Assembly (NCBI GenBank): GCA_029339195.1
Contig: JAPTJF010000072.1
Location: 62,001 to 126,000 of the forward strand
Direction of reading: 5' to 3'
Source: Micractinium sp. NFX-FRZ
Taxonomy: Eukaryota; Chlorophyta; Trebouxiophyceae; Chlorellales; Chlorellaceae
DNA: 64,000 nt
The translations under genes were made by a program, and so were the position numbers. The notes beneath the pieces are model-generated. The model worked only from the letters and a program-made list of their open reading frames with translations. It searched no databases and was not told the DNA's origin. Shown piece after piece: positions 11,301 to 22,027 of the stretch. Each line of letters opens with the position of its first letter. The first letter of the stretch is position 1.

Positions 11301-12415
11301 GTGCGGCCAGTGCCCCGGCAGCGCGCCGGCCTGCGGATGGGGCGGAGGGCAGCAGTTCACGGCGGTTGGGGTACCCACCCGTGAGGAATGGGTGTGGTTG
11401 CCGTGCGCACCAGGATGCCTGCCTGCATGCCAGCCTCGGTGTGCAGATCCCAACCAGAACCACAGCTACAGGAAGACCTCCCGGCTACTTTATAGGCCCA
11501 GCCCCCGACACTTACGCTGACGAGCGTCTCGTACACCCCCACAAACAGCGCCAGCGCCGACACCGCCAGCACGGGGCCCAGCAGCTGGCGGAAGACGCGG
11601 GAGGAGAACATGTGGGCCAGGTGCTTGGCGTAGCGGAAGCTGTTGCGGTGCTTGTTCCACCGCTCAAAGGTGAACACCTGGTCGGCGGGCTGCGGGGGCA
11701 GGGGCGTGGGGACAGGAGTGGCAAGCAGAGGGCTGATTGGGTGGTGTGGGGGACACGGTGGGTGGAAGCCGCTCTTTGCATGCGCCGCCCGCCTTCTGGA
11801 CCCATCTGATTCGCTAGCATCCCACAGTGCTGCACCATGCCATGCTGCCGCTGCCCCCTGTGCCTCAACATGCCAGCACCCAGTGGGCGGCGCCGCAGCC
11901 GCATGCTCGCATGCCCCCACATTGCATACAAGCCCAGCACCCAACCCGCAGCACCCACGTACGTTCTGGCGGTAGATGTCGTTCTCGTCCTTGCCGTCGC
12001 TGTCGTCAATGAACCGCACAAACGGGTTCTGGTGTGCCAGGTTCTGCAGCCTGGCTTTCGCGACGCCAGGCATGCGCATCAGGTTGGTCAGCGAGCCGGT
12101 GCGGCTGTGCACGCCTGGCACCGCCGCCATGGCTGCTGCAGATGCTGATGGGGCCGTGGGCGACAGGCCGCGGTCAGGGTGGCTGTACATGTTCTCCATG
12201 CGCGGCATGGGTGGCAGGGCGGGGCGGTGGGCGGCCAGTTGCGAGTCGATGGGGGCGGCGGCGTGTTGGTCTACCAGCGCAGGGATGTTGACATGCGGTT
12301 GGTGCCGCGCAGTGACCACTGCGAATCGCGGGGCTGCAGGGCCCGCGGCCGCCACAGGGCGTTGTCGGCGGCAGTCAGCGGGCGTTGCGTCCGAAACGGC
12401 AGCCCCCGCACGCAA
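8361..12415 (-). CDS. Bestrophin-like anion channel
   Basis: Eleven exons: 11963-12415, 11516-11677, 11241-11330, 10963-11055, 10520-10645, 10270-10338, 9920-10050, 9712-9738, 9393-9527, 8668-9151 and 8361-8462, giving 623 residues. The bestrophin/VCCN family forms pentameric chloride or bicarbonate channels; in chloroplasts members act at the thylakoid. Family segments in order: [20 protein letters not shown] (about 152-171), [20 protein letters not shown] (TM1), [12 protein letters not shown] (TM2), [20 protein letters not shown] (about 236-255), [40 protein letters not shown] and [20 protein letters not shown] (last core segments). The C-terminal 190 residues are Ala/Gly/Ser-rich and probably disordered. 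The Arg/Ala-rich N-terminus could be an organelle-targeting sequence but is not proof. Exon 8 is only 27 nt and is needed for the frame. The ATG at 12415 opens the frame; a later Met is possible. Confidence 0.92.
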
Positions 12416-12708
12416 GCTAACGGCAAGGCTGGTCCCTACTCGACAGAAACTTCAGAGGTGCTAGCGGCAATGCTGAGGAGGCGGCAGCGGATCCACAAAG
12501 AAGCCTCCTGGCCAGGCTGGCTTGGCCAGTTTGGCACAAAACCCTCATGCACTGGAGCGAGCCATTCGTGCCGCATTGGCGACCCAACTCCTGGCAGAAC
12601 GCCATCAAATCTTCTTGGCACATCAAACACAGCACCAACCCCTCTTGGCGCCCCGCTTGGCGCCCCGCACACACACAGGCAGCGTTTCTTTCAAAACCCG
12701 CGCGCAGC
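12416..12708. promoter_or_regulatory. Divergent promoter, bestrophin and PCC1
   Basis: The 293-bp gap separates the two start codons. A 12-bp direct repeat CTTGGCGCCCCG occurs twice in tandem near 12644-12667. An alternative upstream ATG for PCC1 lies in frame at 12547. Confidence 0.45.
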
Positions 12709-13450
12709 ATGGCATCGAGCGATCGGCAGGCCGCACTAGAACGGATGCAGACGGACGGCCTGCAGCCCGGCATCCAAGACCCCTCCAAGCCCTTCACATT
12801 GTGCGCCGCTGCCAGCAGGATTGACCAGTGCGGGGTGTTTGAGATTCCCGGATCGCCATCCGACCGATGGCGGGGTCGTCTGTCCGCTGCCAATGCGGCT
12901 GCCGCCGCCGCTCACTCCTGCCGCCTGCCCCTGCTCCTGGCCTGCAGCACTGGGCGGGTGGTGTATGCGACGGAAGCGGATGCCAGGATGGTGCGCAACG
13001 CGCTAGCCGTGGACTCAGAGGTAGGGCGGGGCTGTAAGCTGCTGGCTGGCATTCGCTTCAAGACACAACAAGCCGCTGCTGCCTGTTGAGGGCACCACCG
13101 TCGTGCGTCATGCGCCCCGCTCGCCTTGCACTGCCCGCCTGCTCACACCTCCCAAAGCCTCACCACTCCCTCGCTTCTGTCGGCCCCTCTTCAAACCCCC
13201 ACTTTGTGCGCAGCTGCGCCCCGAGGCAGTTGTACGCGATCTTGCCGTAGATGGCGCCACTTTGGTGCTCAACTTTGCGGCCGTGGATGTGCGCACGCTG
13301 CGGGCAGCAGTCGGCACCTTCTGCGACCTACTCGGGCTAGCCACGCGCACACTTGAAGCCTTCGGACCTGGTGCAGCAGCAGCGGCGGCGGCGGCAGCGG
13401 GGCCGGGGCAGCAGGCAGCAGCAGTAGCAGCAGGGACGCCAGGGCAGTAA
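12709..13450 (+). CDS. PCC1: KEOPS complex subunit Pcc1
   Basis: Two exons as modelled: 12709-13020 and 13214-13450, giving 182 residues. Pcc1 is the dimerising subunit of KEOPS, which makes the tRNA modification t6A together with Kae1, Bud32 and Cgi121. The core reads VVYATEADARMVRNALAVDS, LRPEAVVRDLAVDGATLVLN, then FAAVDVRTLRAAVGTFCDLL and ATRTLEAF, which matches the family strand-helix order including the LR-x-A helix. The C-terminal 35 residues are an Ala/Gln tract encoded by GCG/CAG repeats. Pcc1 is normally about 80 to 140 residues; the extra 75 N-terminal residues have no family signal and may hide a further intron ending before CSTGRVVYAT. The start used is the ATG at 12709; 12547 is an in-frame alternative. 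Confidence 0.85.
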
Positions 13451-13967
13451 CGCGCGGAATGCTGGCCGCGCCGCCGCTCTGGGCGTCACTGCATCGGGCA
13501 CCTTTTATTATGTCGTACACCCTTCCTTACTGACCTTTTGCAACTTTTGTCTATGTCTCATTAGCCTACCTACTACTATGCACGACCTTGTGACTTGCCA
13601 CGGATGTTACGTGCCACAGCTGTACCGCCAGTGGTTGCAGTACAGGCCCTGCCCGCGGGATCTCTCCCTCAGGTACAGTGAGCGGCTGGGGGAGGCTGGG
13701 AGCACCGCAATGCACTGCCTGCCCCGGGCGAGCTGCGTGCTCGCACAGTCCAACCGGCGCCTGCATGGCTGATCATGAAGTTCTTGCCCGGGCAAGGGAG
13801 GAAAGGTCATGCGCTGATGGGCTGCCCGCCCTAAGTGGCAGCGCTCTGCACCGTAGTTGTCCGAACTGATTGACTTTAAGCTCAATTTGGGAACAGTGTC
13901 CCACTTACATTTGACGGCATGCACAGTCGAGTGAGCAAATATCCGGGCAGGGCAAAACTCGTGAGGC
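13451..13967. other. Convergent intergenic region
   Basis: This is 3' UTR sequence of PCC1 (+) and the MYND gene (-). The stretch 13510-13565 is T-rich. The minus-strand TGTAA signal near 13905 is listed separately. No coding segment is recognised. Confidence 0.45.
13905..13909 (-). terminator. Candidate TGTAA polyadenylation signal for the MYND gene
   Basis: TGTAA on the minus strand lies about 60 bp after the stop codon at 13968-13970, a typical distance for a chlorophyte 3' UTR signal. Confidence 0.55.
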
Positions 13968-16900
13968 TCACGCCGGCTGGCTAGCTGCCAGGACGCTGCA
14001 CATGCGCTTGTGCCCAGCATGCCACGCCACAGCCTGGCACGCGCGGCTGCAGTACCTCTGGTGGCGGCAGCCAGCGCAGTAGGTCGGCTTGCGCTCCGCC
14101 GCAAGGTTGGTGCAGCGCAGGTTGCAGCAGACGCGCGTGGTGTGCAACCCCGCCGCCAGCTGCAGCTGCTCCTGCCGCAGGGGCCCCTCATCCTCATCCT
14201 CTGCTGCCAGCAGCGCTTTGGCAGCAGCACTGGCGGCGGGCAGCAGCCGCTCCCGTAGGTCTGCCGCCAGCTGGCTCAGGGTCGTGCTGCTGCCGCTGCT
14301 CACACGAGAGCGCCTGAAGAGGTCTGCGGTGCGGAGCAGGGCAGACAGGTGGGATAACGCGGCACGCAGCGCGCCGCAGGCTGCTGTGCTTGTGGCTGGC
14401 GGTGGGGAGTTCAGGAACTCGGTTGCACTCTCGTGAAGGTTTCCCAGCATGTGCGCCGTGCGGCGCACCACCGTGGCAGCAGCGTCCTGCGAGGTGGAAG
14501 AAAGACCAACACAGAGGGGAGTGCAGCTGTCACAGCAGCAGCAAGGGCCGGCACTGGCTGAGAAACCGTGTGCCGTAGCTGAACCAGCAGGGCGTGCACA
14601 TGAGGCTGCGGCACCACTCACCCCTACTGTGCAAGGCAGGCATGCTAGGCGGCCTGCCTGGTACAGACCCGGATGCCCGTGTTTGAACGGGATGACCACC
14701 TGACCGCACGCAGCACCACTCTCGCCCCGCACAGCCCAAACCCCTCACATGCTGCAGGCTGGGGAGGGCATCCCCCAGCAGCTGCGTGAACAAGCTGTCG
14801 CAGCACAGTGCCGAGGCGGCCAGACGCGGGCAGCTGCCGTCACACAGGTGCCCCAGAAGCTCCTGCCAGCGCTCCGCCTGCGCAGCGGGCAGGGCGGACT
14901 CTGCCTGCATGCATGATGGCGCGAGGGCGAGAGGGAAAGGCGGTGGGGCAGGGTTGCAGCGGATGGGGCTGGCTAGAGGCGTGGCATGGCGGATTTATCG
15001 AGCGGAGCGCGGCAGGGGAGGGACCTAGGAGGGCGGGCGCTGGCAACGGCCAAGAAACCGGCTTCCTCTGCCAGGCACAGCTTCCTTTGCCAGGCAACAA
15101 GGGCACACCTGCAGCTGCCGTTGGAACAGCCTGAGCAGGAACTGCGCTTGGGGCAGGCCTGCCAGCTGGCGGGGCGCACAGCTCGCCACTGTTCTCAGGC
15201 TCATCAGGAGGCCTCGGATGCCCTCTGCCACCGCGCTCTGCTCCCCAGGCTGCTCCCTTTCTAGCCCAAACACGGACAGGTCGCCCTGGGGCCCAAGCGC
15301 TTGCAGCGCATCCCAGTACAGCGCCGCAGCCGCCGTGCGCCGCGCCTGCCAGTGCCTGCGCAGCATGGGGCAACAAGGGCCAGACGGCGGCCGGGCAGTG
15401 CACGGGTCTGTCATCAGCAATTTGAGCCTGTCCAGTATTGATGCAGCATGCACTGGCAATCGGGTGCAATCTTTGCTGCCGAGCGAGTGCACTGCAGCGC
15501 ATTGGGCCCCTCATGCCGGCACACTCCCCAAAGTGCCCCCTCCTCTCCCCCACTGCCCGCCCACGTGGCGCCGCCCGCCTGGCCTCACCTGCCCTGGCCC
15601 TGTTTCAGCAAAACGATGTGCAGGGTTGACAGGCAGCAGAGGACATGCACCAAAAGGTCGCCCTCTGCCTGGAGCCCCATGTGCGCCCACCGCTGGTCCT
15701 CCGCCCCCTCTGCAGGCCCGCCTGCCAGCAGGTGGGACGCCCGGCACAGCCGCAGGCACAGCCGGCCAACCAGGGATGGCACGTCGGCGCCGCCACCGCC
15801 GCCGCCCGCCCCTTCCGTGGCAACCGCCGCTGCCTGAACGCCGTCGGTGCTGCTGCTCGCACTGCTGCTGCCACCACCACCGCCGCCGCCGCCGCTGCTG
15901 CGCCGCTCTGCCGCGTCACGAGTCTCCTCCAGCAGCAGGTCTAGCAGGCCGTCGTCGACGGCGGTCGTGACGGCGCGTCCAAAGCTGTCGACGCACAGCA
16001 GCGCGACGCCTGCGGATCCAACAATCTGGGGATCCCCAGCCTGCACCTGGGACAGCAAGCCCATGTTGGCCAGGCCAGTGTCGGAGAGGCTGCCCCACGA
16101 CTTGAGCTGCCAGGCCGCATAGCTAGCGCCCGGGACGTTAAGCTCTGAGCACGCCAGCACGCGCAGCAGGTGGCACAGCAGGAAGGCCAGGGCTGAGGCA
16201 GAGTCGCCGACGTGCCCGCCGCTTCCTTTGCTGCCCGCCGGGTGCTCGCCGCGGCTGGCACCTGCGACATCGCTGCTGCCGCCGCTGCTGCCGCAGCTGC
16301 TGCTGTGCGCTGCCACGTGTTTGCTGAGCAGGGTGCAAAGCCGCGGGGCCGCCTGTATCATTTCCCAGTCGCTGGCGGTCAGCCGGCCGCCTGTCAGCCG
16401 CAGCTGATCATCAGCTTCAAAATACAGGCTGCCCATCAGGCGCGCCACATGCTCGCAGGCCCACACAAAGTACGGCTCAGCCAGGGCTGCGCTGCTGTCG
16501 GCCTGCCGGTCCACATAAGCTGCCAGGCTGGACACCACGTCAGCCAGCACCCGCAGCAGCCGCGGGGCGCCGTCGCTGTCGCTGCCACCCAGCTGGCGCA
16601 CGCGCCAGCCCTGCTGCTTCCCCAGCAAACGCAGCGCGTGCGCAGCGCGAGAGGCAAGCTTCAAGCCGTCCTCCGCCGCCACTAGCGGCCCGCCTCCCCC
16701 GCTTTCCACCACCACGGCGGCAGTCTGCAGGCCGTTCAGCAGCAGCTTGACCATCAGCCCGTGCCCCGCAAAGCCGCTGCCGCTGCTGCCCGTGCTGCCG
16801 CTGCCATTAGCAGTGGGCACCAGCGCTTGGCAGTACTCTGGTATGCAGCAGGCCGCCAAGACCAGGGTGACGTACTGCCTCTGCAGGTCCACAAAGGCGG

Positions 16901-18143
16901 GGCGCCCTGCAGGCCGGGGGCAGCAGCCAGTGGAAAGCACAGGGGGAGGGCAGGCATGTATGACATGAGTGTGGGGGGAACGCCAGGGTGGAGTGGGAGG
17001 CATGGGCGCACGCACAGTGCGCTGCCTGGGCAGCCTCGCTGCGCTTGCCAGGTCTGCTCCAGGGCCTGCCGGGTAGGCATGTGCCACGTCAGCGCCACCA
17101 GCACCCATCGCTGGCTGATCATGCACTAGGAGTACTCGTCGCCACCGCCGCCGCCGCGCCCATGCAGCACGCCTGCCCCACCCGAATACACCCACGCACC
17201 GCCGCCTGCATGCTGGATTCAGCTCACCTGTCGGCCCGTTCTCCAAGAGGTGCGCCAGCAGGCTGCCCGCCGCCTCCAGCCAGGGCAGCAGCCCAGCAGG
17301 CGGCACAGCTTCCTTGATTGCCTGGCAGGCGGGGCCGCCGTCCGATGTGAGGTCCAGCAGGTACTGCATGGCTGCCAGCTGTGCGTACAGCAGCGCCCCT
17401 GGGTGAACCTCTTCCTCAAGCTCCGCTCCAACGACGGGCCAGTCATCCGTGCTGTCCAGCCCTGCCCGCAGCGCGTCCCCCCAGCCCTCCAGCGCCACAA
17501 GGCCGGAGCCCAGCAGGAAGGCGGCGGCGGGGCGGGCAAAGTGGCGCACCGGCACGCCGCCCTCCAGGCACAGCGCGCGCCCCAATTCGCAGCAGGCGTT
17601 GAGGAAGGAGGCGGCGAGCTCTGTGCGGCCCAGCGCGTCAGTGTTTGCGCCGGCAAGCAGCGCCGCTGCCACGGCCTCACGCGACGCCAGCAGCGGGCGC
17701 AGGCGCGGCTCCAGCCCGCCCACCCGCTCAGCTGCCTCGAGCAGCGCCCTGCAGGGGACGGGGGAGACGGGGGGATGCTGCCGGCGTGTCTGGCTGTGCT
17801 GGGCTTGCCCCCAGTTGTGATGCCTGCATGCAGCTGGTTCCTTTGCATGGCGCTGTAATGCAGTGCTCTGCTACCTCCTCGTGCCCGCCCGTTCCCACCC
17901 CTCGCAGAAACCTGGAACTCACTTTTGTAGGCTGCGGCGCTCCGCCCGCGGCATGTTCCGCAGCACCCCCTCCTCATCTCTCTGATACGCTTGGCACAGC
18001 AGCTCCCGAATGCCCTTGCTGATCTTCTTGTGCGACACGTCAGCAGAGAGGTTGCACACGTCCCGCCTCAGCTGCTCCAGCAGTTCCACATGCCGCTGCA
18101 GCCAGCGCGGCGGCTTGGCCGCAGCGGAGGCGCTGCGCCCCAT
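13968..18143 (-). CDS. Large MYND zinc-finger protein
   Basis: Six exons: 17923-18143, 17228-17748, 15589-16906, 15109-15355, 14749-14904 and 13968-14486, giving 993 residues. Only the C-terminus is recognisable: a MYND finger, starting CCNLRCTNLAAERKPTYCAG and ending YCSRACQAVAWHAGHKRMC, with the C-x2-C pattern and the final His-Cys ligands in place (about residues 945-985). MYND fingers bind short proline-rich peptides and are common at the C-terminus of large, poorly described chlorophyte proteins. The remaining 940 residues are Leu/Ala-rich and helical without a clear domain, interrupted by Gly/Ser runs (around 16260-16300 and 15840-15900). There is no SET domain. The 1318-nt exon is unusually long for this window. 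The start ATG gives a basic N-terminus (KPPRWLQRHVELLEQLRRDV). Confidence 0.85.
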
Positions 18144-18888
18144 GCCGTGGGCCTAGGCCCTGGCTCTAGGTACAGTGCTGCCGTGTTGAAGCGCTGCTGT
18201 ACAAAATGGAAAGAAAACTGGGCAAGAAGACAGAGGAAAGGGATGGGAAAATGGTGAGTCCAGCCGTCGTGGCGGAGCCCTGGCGGCGGTCGGTGGCAGG
18301 AAAGGCACATGCTGTGGGCACAAGCTGCACCCCATGAGCAGTCCGGCCAGCTCCGGCGGTGGTCGCTTGCCTGTGCAGACTCAACAACTCACAATTCAGG
18401 AATGCGGCGAAGAGCGGCGATGCTCGCGCTGCGCTGTCAGGAAAAGCTCGACCTGCGCGGTCCCCAAGCAAGGCAGATGCTATAATATAATAAAATAGTG
18501 AGTCATGTTCATTCTAAAGTGGAGAGGAGCACGAAGTAGGGCAGGCTGCAACCAGCAGAGGCACCGGCACCTGCGCAGCGTGTCACAGCATTCCGCCGCC
18601 GCCCACCGACCCTGGCCTTTACCACTGCTACTGCCACTCTGCGCTGCTCCTGTTGCTGCTAGTTCTGTCATGTCAGTTGTGCCTCTTGAGTCAACCACCA
18701 TTTCGTTCCCTTGCAAGCTGCCTGCTTCTCTTTTACTAGGTCGCATCAAATGGCTTGAGGTGTGGCAGTGAGTAAAGACAGGTAAATTTGGGTGGCACTT
18801 GGAAAGTCCTGAGGGAGCAGTGACCAGTTCTATCCCATTTTGGGGGCTTCTTGCTTGTGCAGCACATCAAGCACACCGGGTGACCACC
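18144..18888. other. Promoter of the MYND gene and 3' flank of the GPR1-like gene
   Basis: Both flanking genes are on the minus strand. The stretch includes an AT-rich run near 18480-18500 (ATAATATAATAAAATAG) unlike the surrounding DNA. No coding motif and no TGTAA signal are seen. Confidence 0.4.
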
Positions 18889-20591
18889 TCACACGTCAGC
18901 ACAGGCCATGTGGGCGGGCACCGCCTTGGCTGCCAGTGCACGAATGCCCGCCGGCTCCGTCTCTGTTGTGTTGGCTGCGGTGGGGGGAGCGTGGCCAGCG
19001 ATGCGGTCCTCATGCTCCACGGCCCTGCAGAGCAAGCGAACCATGTGATAGAAATTGCACGGGATTGTTACGAGCAGCACGGCCCTGTACAGCCCTGGCT
19101 CATGCCGTGTCAGCGTGTCAGCCGGCATGTGACCACATGGTGCAGGCGCAGCACCCACCTGAGATAGGCTGGACCCAGCAGCGGCACAGCGCCCACTGCG
19201 CGCTGGAAGTAGGGCAGCAGCGCCGTCCCGGGGGAGCAGACGCCCAGCGGCAGCACGGTCTGCACGGCGGCATGGGCGGCAGCAGTGAGAAGCTCGCATG
19301 GCACGTTGCACCCCCGGCCTGGGCACTACTTGCAAATGTGCATGGGAGGGAGGATACACCAGGATGGCCAGCCGACAGAGCTGCACTGCGCAGCGCCCAT
19401 CTGGTGAGCCCAGTAGCGACCCAACCTAGGATCCCCCACCCACCTTGTGGTACTGCTCATTAAGCAGCTCGGCCACTCCTCCGTAGAAAGCGATGCCAGC
19501 CACCACCAGCCCAATCCAGCCGGCTGCAAGAGGAGAAGGCATGCGGGGAGGCGGGTGGGCCAATGTTCTTTCAGAAAACACCCGTTCATGGCATGCAAGT
19601 GTGCGCGGCAGTACCGAGTGTTTGGCTGCCCAGCGCACCGGCCTTTTCGCTGTAGGGGTTGGCCACGCCGCCAGCGAGCAGGAAGAAGACGACGGACAGC
19701 AGCAGGAAGAGGGCCTGCGGGCAGGGGCCAGGAGGAGTGGGATGTCTGGTGCTGAGTTGGGTGCTGGACATGGGTGCTGCAGCATCGGCAGCCATGGCTG
19801 GCTCTTTCCTAATCGGGACCCCCCACCCACCCACCTGAAGGCACAGGTTGACGGTGAGGCTCGCGCAGAAGAAGAAAAAGGTGATGAAGCCCCAAAGGCT
19901 GAGGAGCATTTTTTCGCCGTCGTGGGCGGGCGGCGGGTACATGCCTGCGGCGCTGAGGGTGCCGTTGATCGCAAAGCCTATCCAGAAGGCACCTGCACAG
20001 GAAGGAGGATGAAGCGGCAGGTTCTGAGAGGTACTTGCGGGATGCAGTCACACAGCAAGCCTCCACTGCCCTGCTGCCCTCCACACCACTGACGCGCGCG
20101 TCATCCCGCCAACCTCTTCCTCCACCACCCACCATAGCAAAAAAACGCCACAGCCGGCAGGGTGGTGCCCCTAATCAGCTCGAATATGCCTGCAGGTGCG
20201 GGACCAGAAGCGCAGGTGAGGAATGAGGCGGCAGCCCACTGGGCGGGCGCCCGCACACAACAGGTGCAGCAGCACCCACCACTGGCGGCAACGCCAGCAC
20301 CCACATACAGCACCCACCAGCCAGCGCCTGCGCGGCGCCGCCAAAGGCGAAAGCGAACCCATACACGAGGAAGCGGGTAGAGCCCTCTGCAGGGAAGAAG
20401 GGCAGCAGTTTGAGGGGCTTGCCGAGTGGGGCACAACGGCGGCCCGCTCGATGCGCGCCGCCCGTCCTTGCAGGCTCCACATACCACCCCTGCTTGCCGG
20501 TGATGGACGTCACGCCGCCCTGCAGCAGCGCCGTCGTCAGGGCAAAGCCGAACAGGCCCAGGGGCCCGGGGTTGGCGCGCTTGGCGGCCAT
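18889..20591 (-). CDS. GPR1/FUN34/YaaH acetate transporter-like protein
   Basis: Eight exons: 20498-20591, 20318-20386, 20133-20189, 19835-19992, 19615-19714, 19444-19523, 19159-19259 and 18889-19024, giving 264 residues. The AceTr (GPR1/FUN34/YaaH) family makes six-helix membrane channels for acetate or succinate; green algae have several. Visible motifs: ANPGPLGLFGFALTTALLQ (signature NPxPLG), FLVYGFAFAFGGAAQALAG, IFELIRGTTLPAVAFFCYG, MLLSLWGFITFFFFCASLTV, ALFLLLSVVFFLLAGGVANP and IGLVVAGIAFYGGVAELLNE followed by LPLGV. Intron 1 is best modelled with a GC donor (20497-20496), which restores TSITEGSTRFLVYG; reading straight through keeps the frame open but adds about 37 residues foreign to the family. 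The start is the first ATG in frame; a further upstream exon (frame open to 21143, possible donor near 20744) cannot be excluded. Confidence 0.9.
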
Positions 20592-22027
20592 CTCCTGCAA
20601 GCCAGTTGCGGTCAGCAGCCATCAGCAACTCGTTGGGCAGGGGCAGGTGGCGGTCGCTTAGCGCGCCCTGTAGGCCCACAGTTGAGGCGCAGCAGAGTTC
20701 AAAGGCAGTGGGCTTCCGTGGTTCCGGTTACACCTGGTTAACACCTGCGCGATGTTGCGATGTCTGTCCGACAGAAGCGGAGTGCGAAAGCAGTCGAAAA
20801 AGGGGGCAGCAGCGAAATGCGGACGAGTGAGAGAAATCTGTGCGGGGCCAGCGCTTTGGCGGGTCAAACAACGAGCAGAACCCCATGCAAGGCACGACGT
20901 GCACAGCGTGCTCGCAGCGACCGCCCGCCAGCCCTTGCCAGCCACTGCCGTGTTACTTGCACATCGATGCCTCATGTTGCTGAAATCGAAATCACCACTG
21001 GCGGCTGTGGGAGGGCTGGTCACACAGCTGGATAGCTGGCAATGTGGCAAGGGAGCTGGCAATGTGGCAAGGGCTCCCAGGAGCGGCGCCGGGCCCCTCG
21101 ACCCCGTCCTGCCAAGCGCATCCCACGACCCACGAACACGCATTTCTAGCTTGCTTCAGCTGGAAAAGAGTCCTTGCCCACATGTTAAGGGCCTTATTGC
21201 ACGCAGTGCAAAGATGCTCCTGCATGAGTTTGGGCTGTGGGCTGTGGGCGCAGCAGCGTGCATGCCGCCAGGTGGTACCGCACACATGGGCGGTCCAGGC
21301 TCCCTCTGGCACACGCTTGCACACCACGGCGCACTCACGTGCGCTTCACTTATGTATCAATGGGCATGTTAAGAGGCCGCCGTGGGCCCGTTGCCAGTGC
21401 TGGCTACCATCCCGATTCCTGCTTCGCGAGGCCCACGCCGGAGGGCCCCTCTTTGCCTTCAGAAAGGCGCAATATGCAACTTATATGCATCCACTTGAGC
21501 ACAACCGGTGTGAAAGTCGCTCTATCGGCCGAAATCAACCTCCAGGGGAGCCTGTGGCTGTGGTTGGCCCATGGGCCTGACCTTACCTTGCAGTTTCCCA
21601 GCAACTTTCATCCACCCAGCAACACGCTCTCAGCGAGCCCTTGCGGCCCATAAAAGGGCTCGGCGCGCCTGTATGTGCACCTTCACCTCTGCCTGACCTT
21701 CTGCCAGCTGTCCACTGTGTGGACTCTGCTGCTCCCCCCAAGGCACTCTCGGTAAGTGAGCGCAACTCAACATGCCCCGGCCAGAGGTGCTTTGGGGGTG
21801 GGGTTAAGTTTGCACTGCGCTTTGATCTCTTCAATTTCTGTTGCCGTTGAGCTCCTCCGTGCTGTTTGGCCGCGTGCTGACCGCCCATTGGTGTTTGACA
21901 GTGCCTGCAGCCCCTCCCGCCAGCAGGGCTACCAGGGCGCCACGTCGTTCTGCACACCTCCCCCACACCTCACCAGTCTGCCAGTCCCCCCAAACCCCAA
22001 CGGTGCAGGAGACGAGCCCTGCCGGCC
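20592..22027. promoter_or_regulatory. Long divergent intergenic region
   Basis: This 1.4-kb region separates the GPR1-like gene (-) from the hypothetical gene (+). It has a short tandem repeat of GCTGGCAATGTGGCAAGG near 21025-21070. Open frames of 160 to 206 codons occur on both strands, but they have no family motif. It probably contains both promoters and perhaps a small 5' exon of either gene. Confidence 0.4.

Noticed and set aside
18476..18500. AT-rich run as a replication origin or TATA box
   Set aside because: It is short, isolated and lies over 300 bp from the nearest start codon; nothing else supports either role.
20752..21372. A 206-codon plus-strand open frame between the GPR1-like and hypothetical genes
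   Set aside because: No family motif, composition typical of translated intergenic DNA, and comparable frames on the opposite strand.
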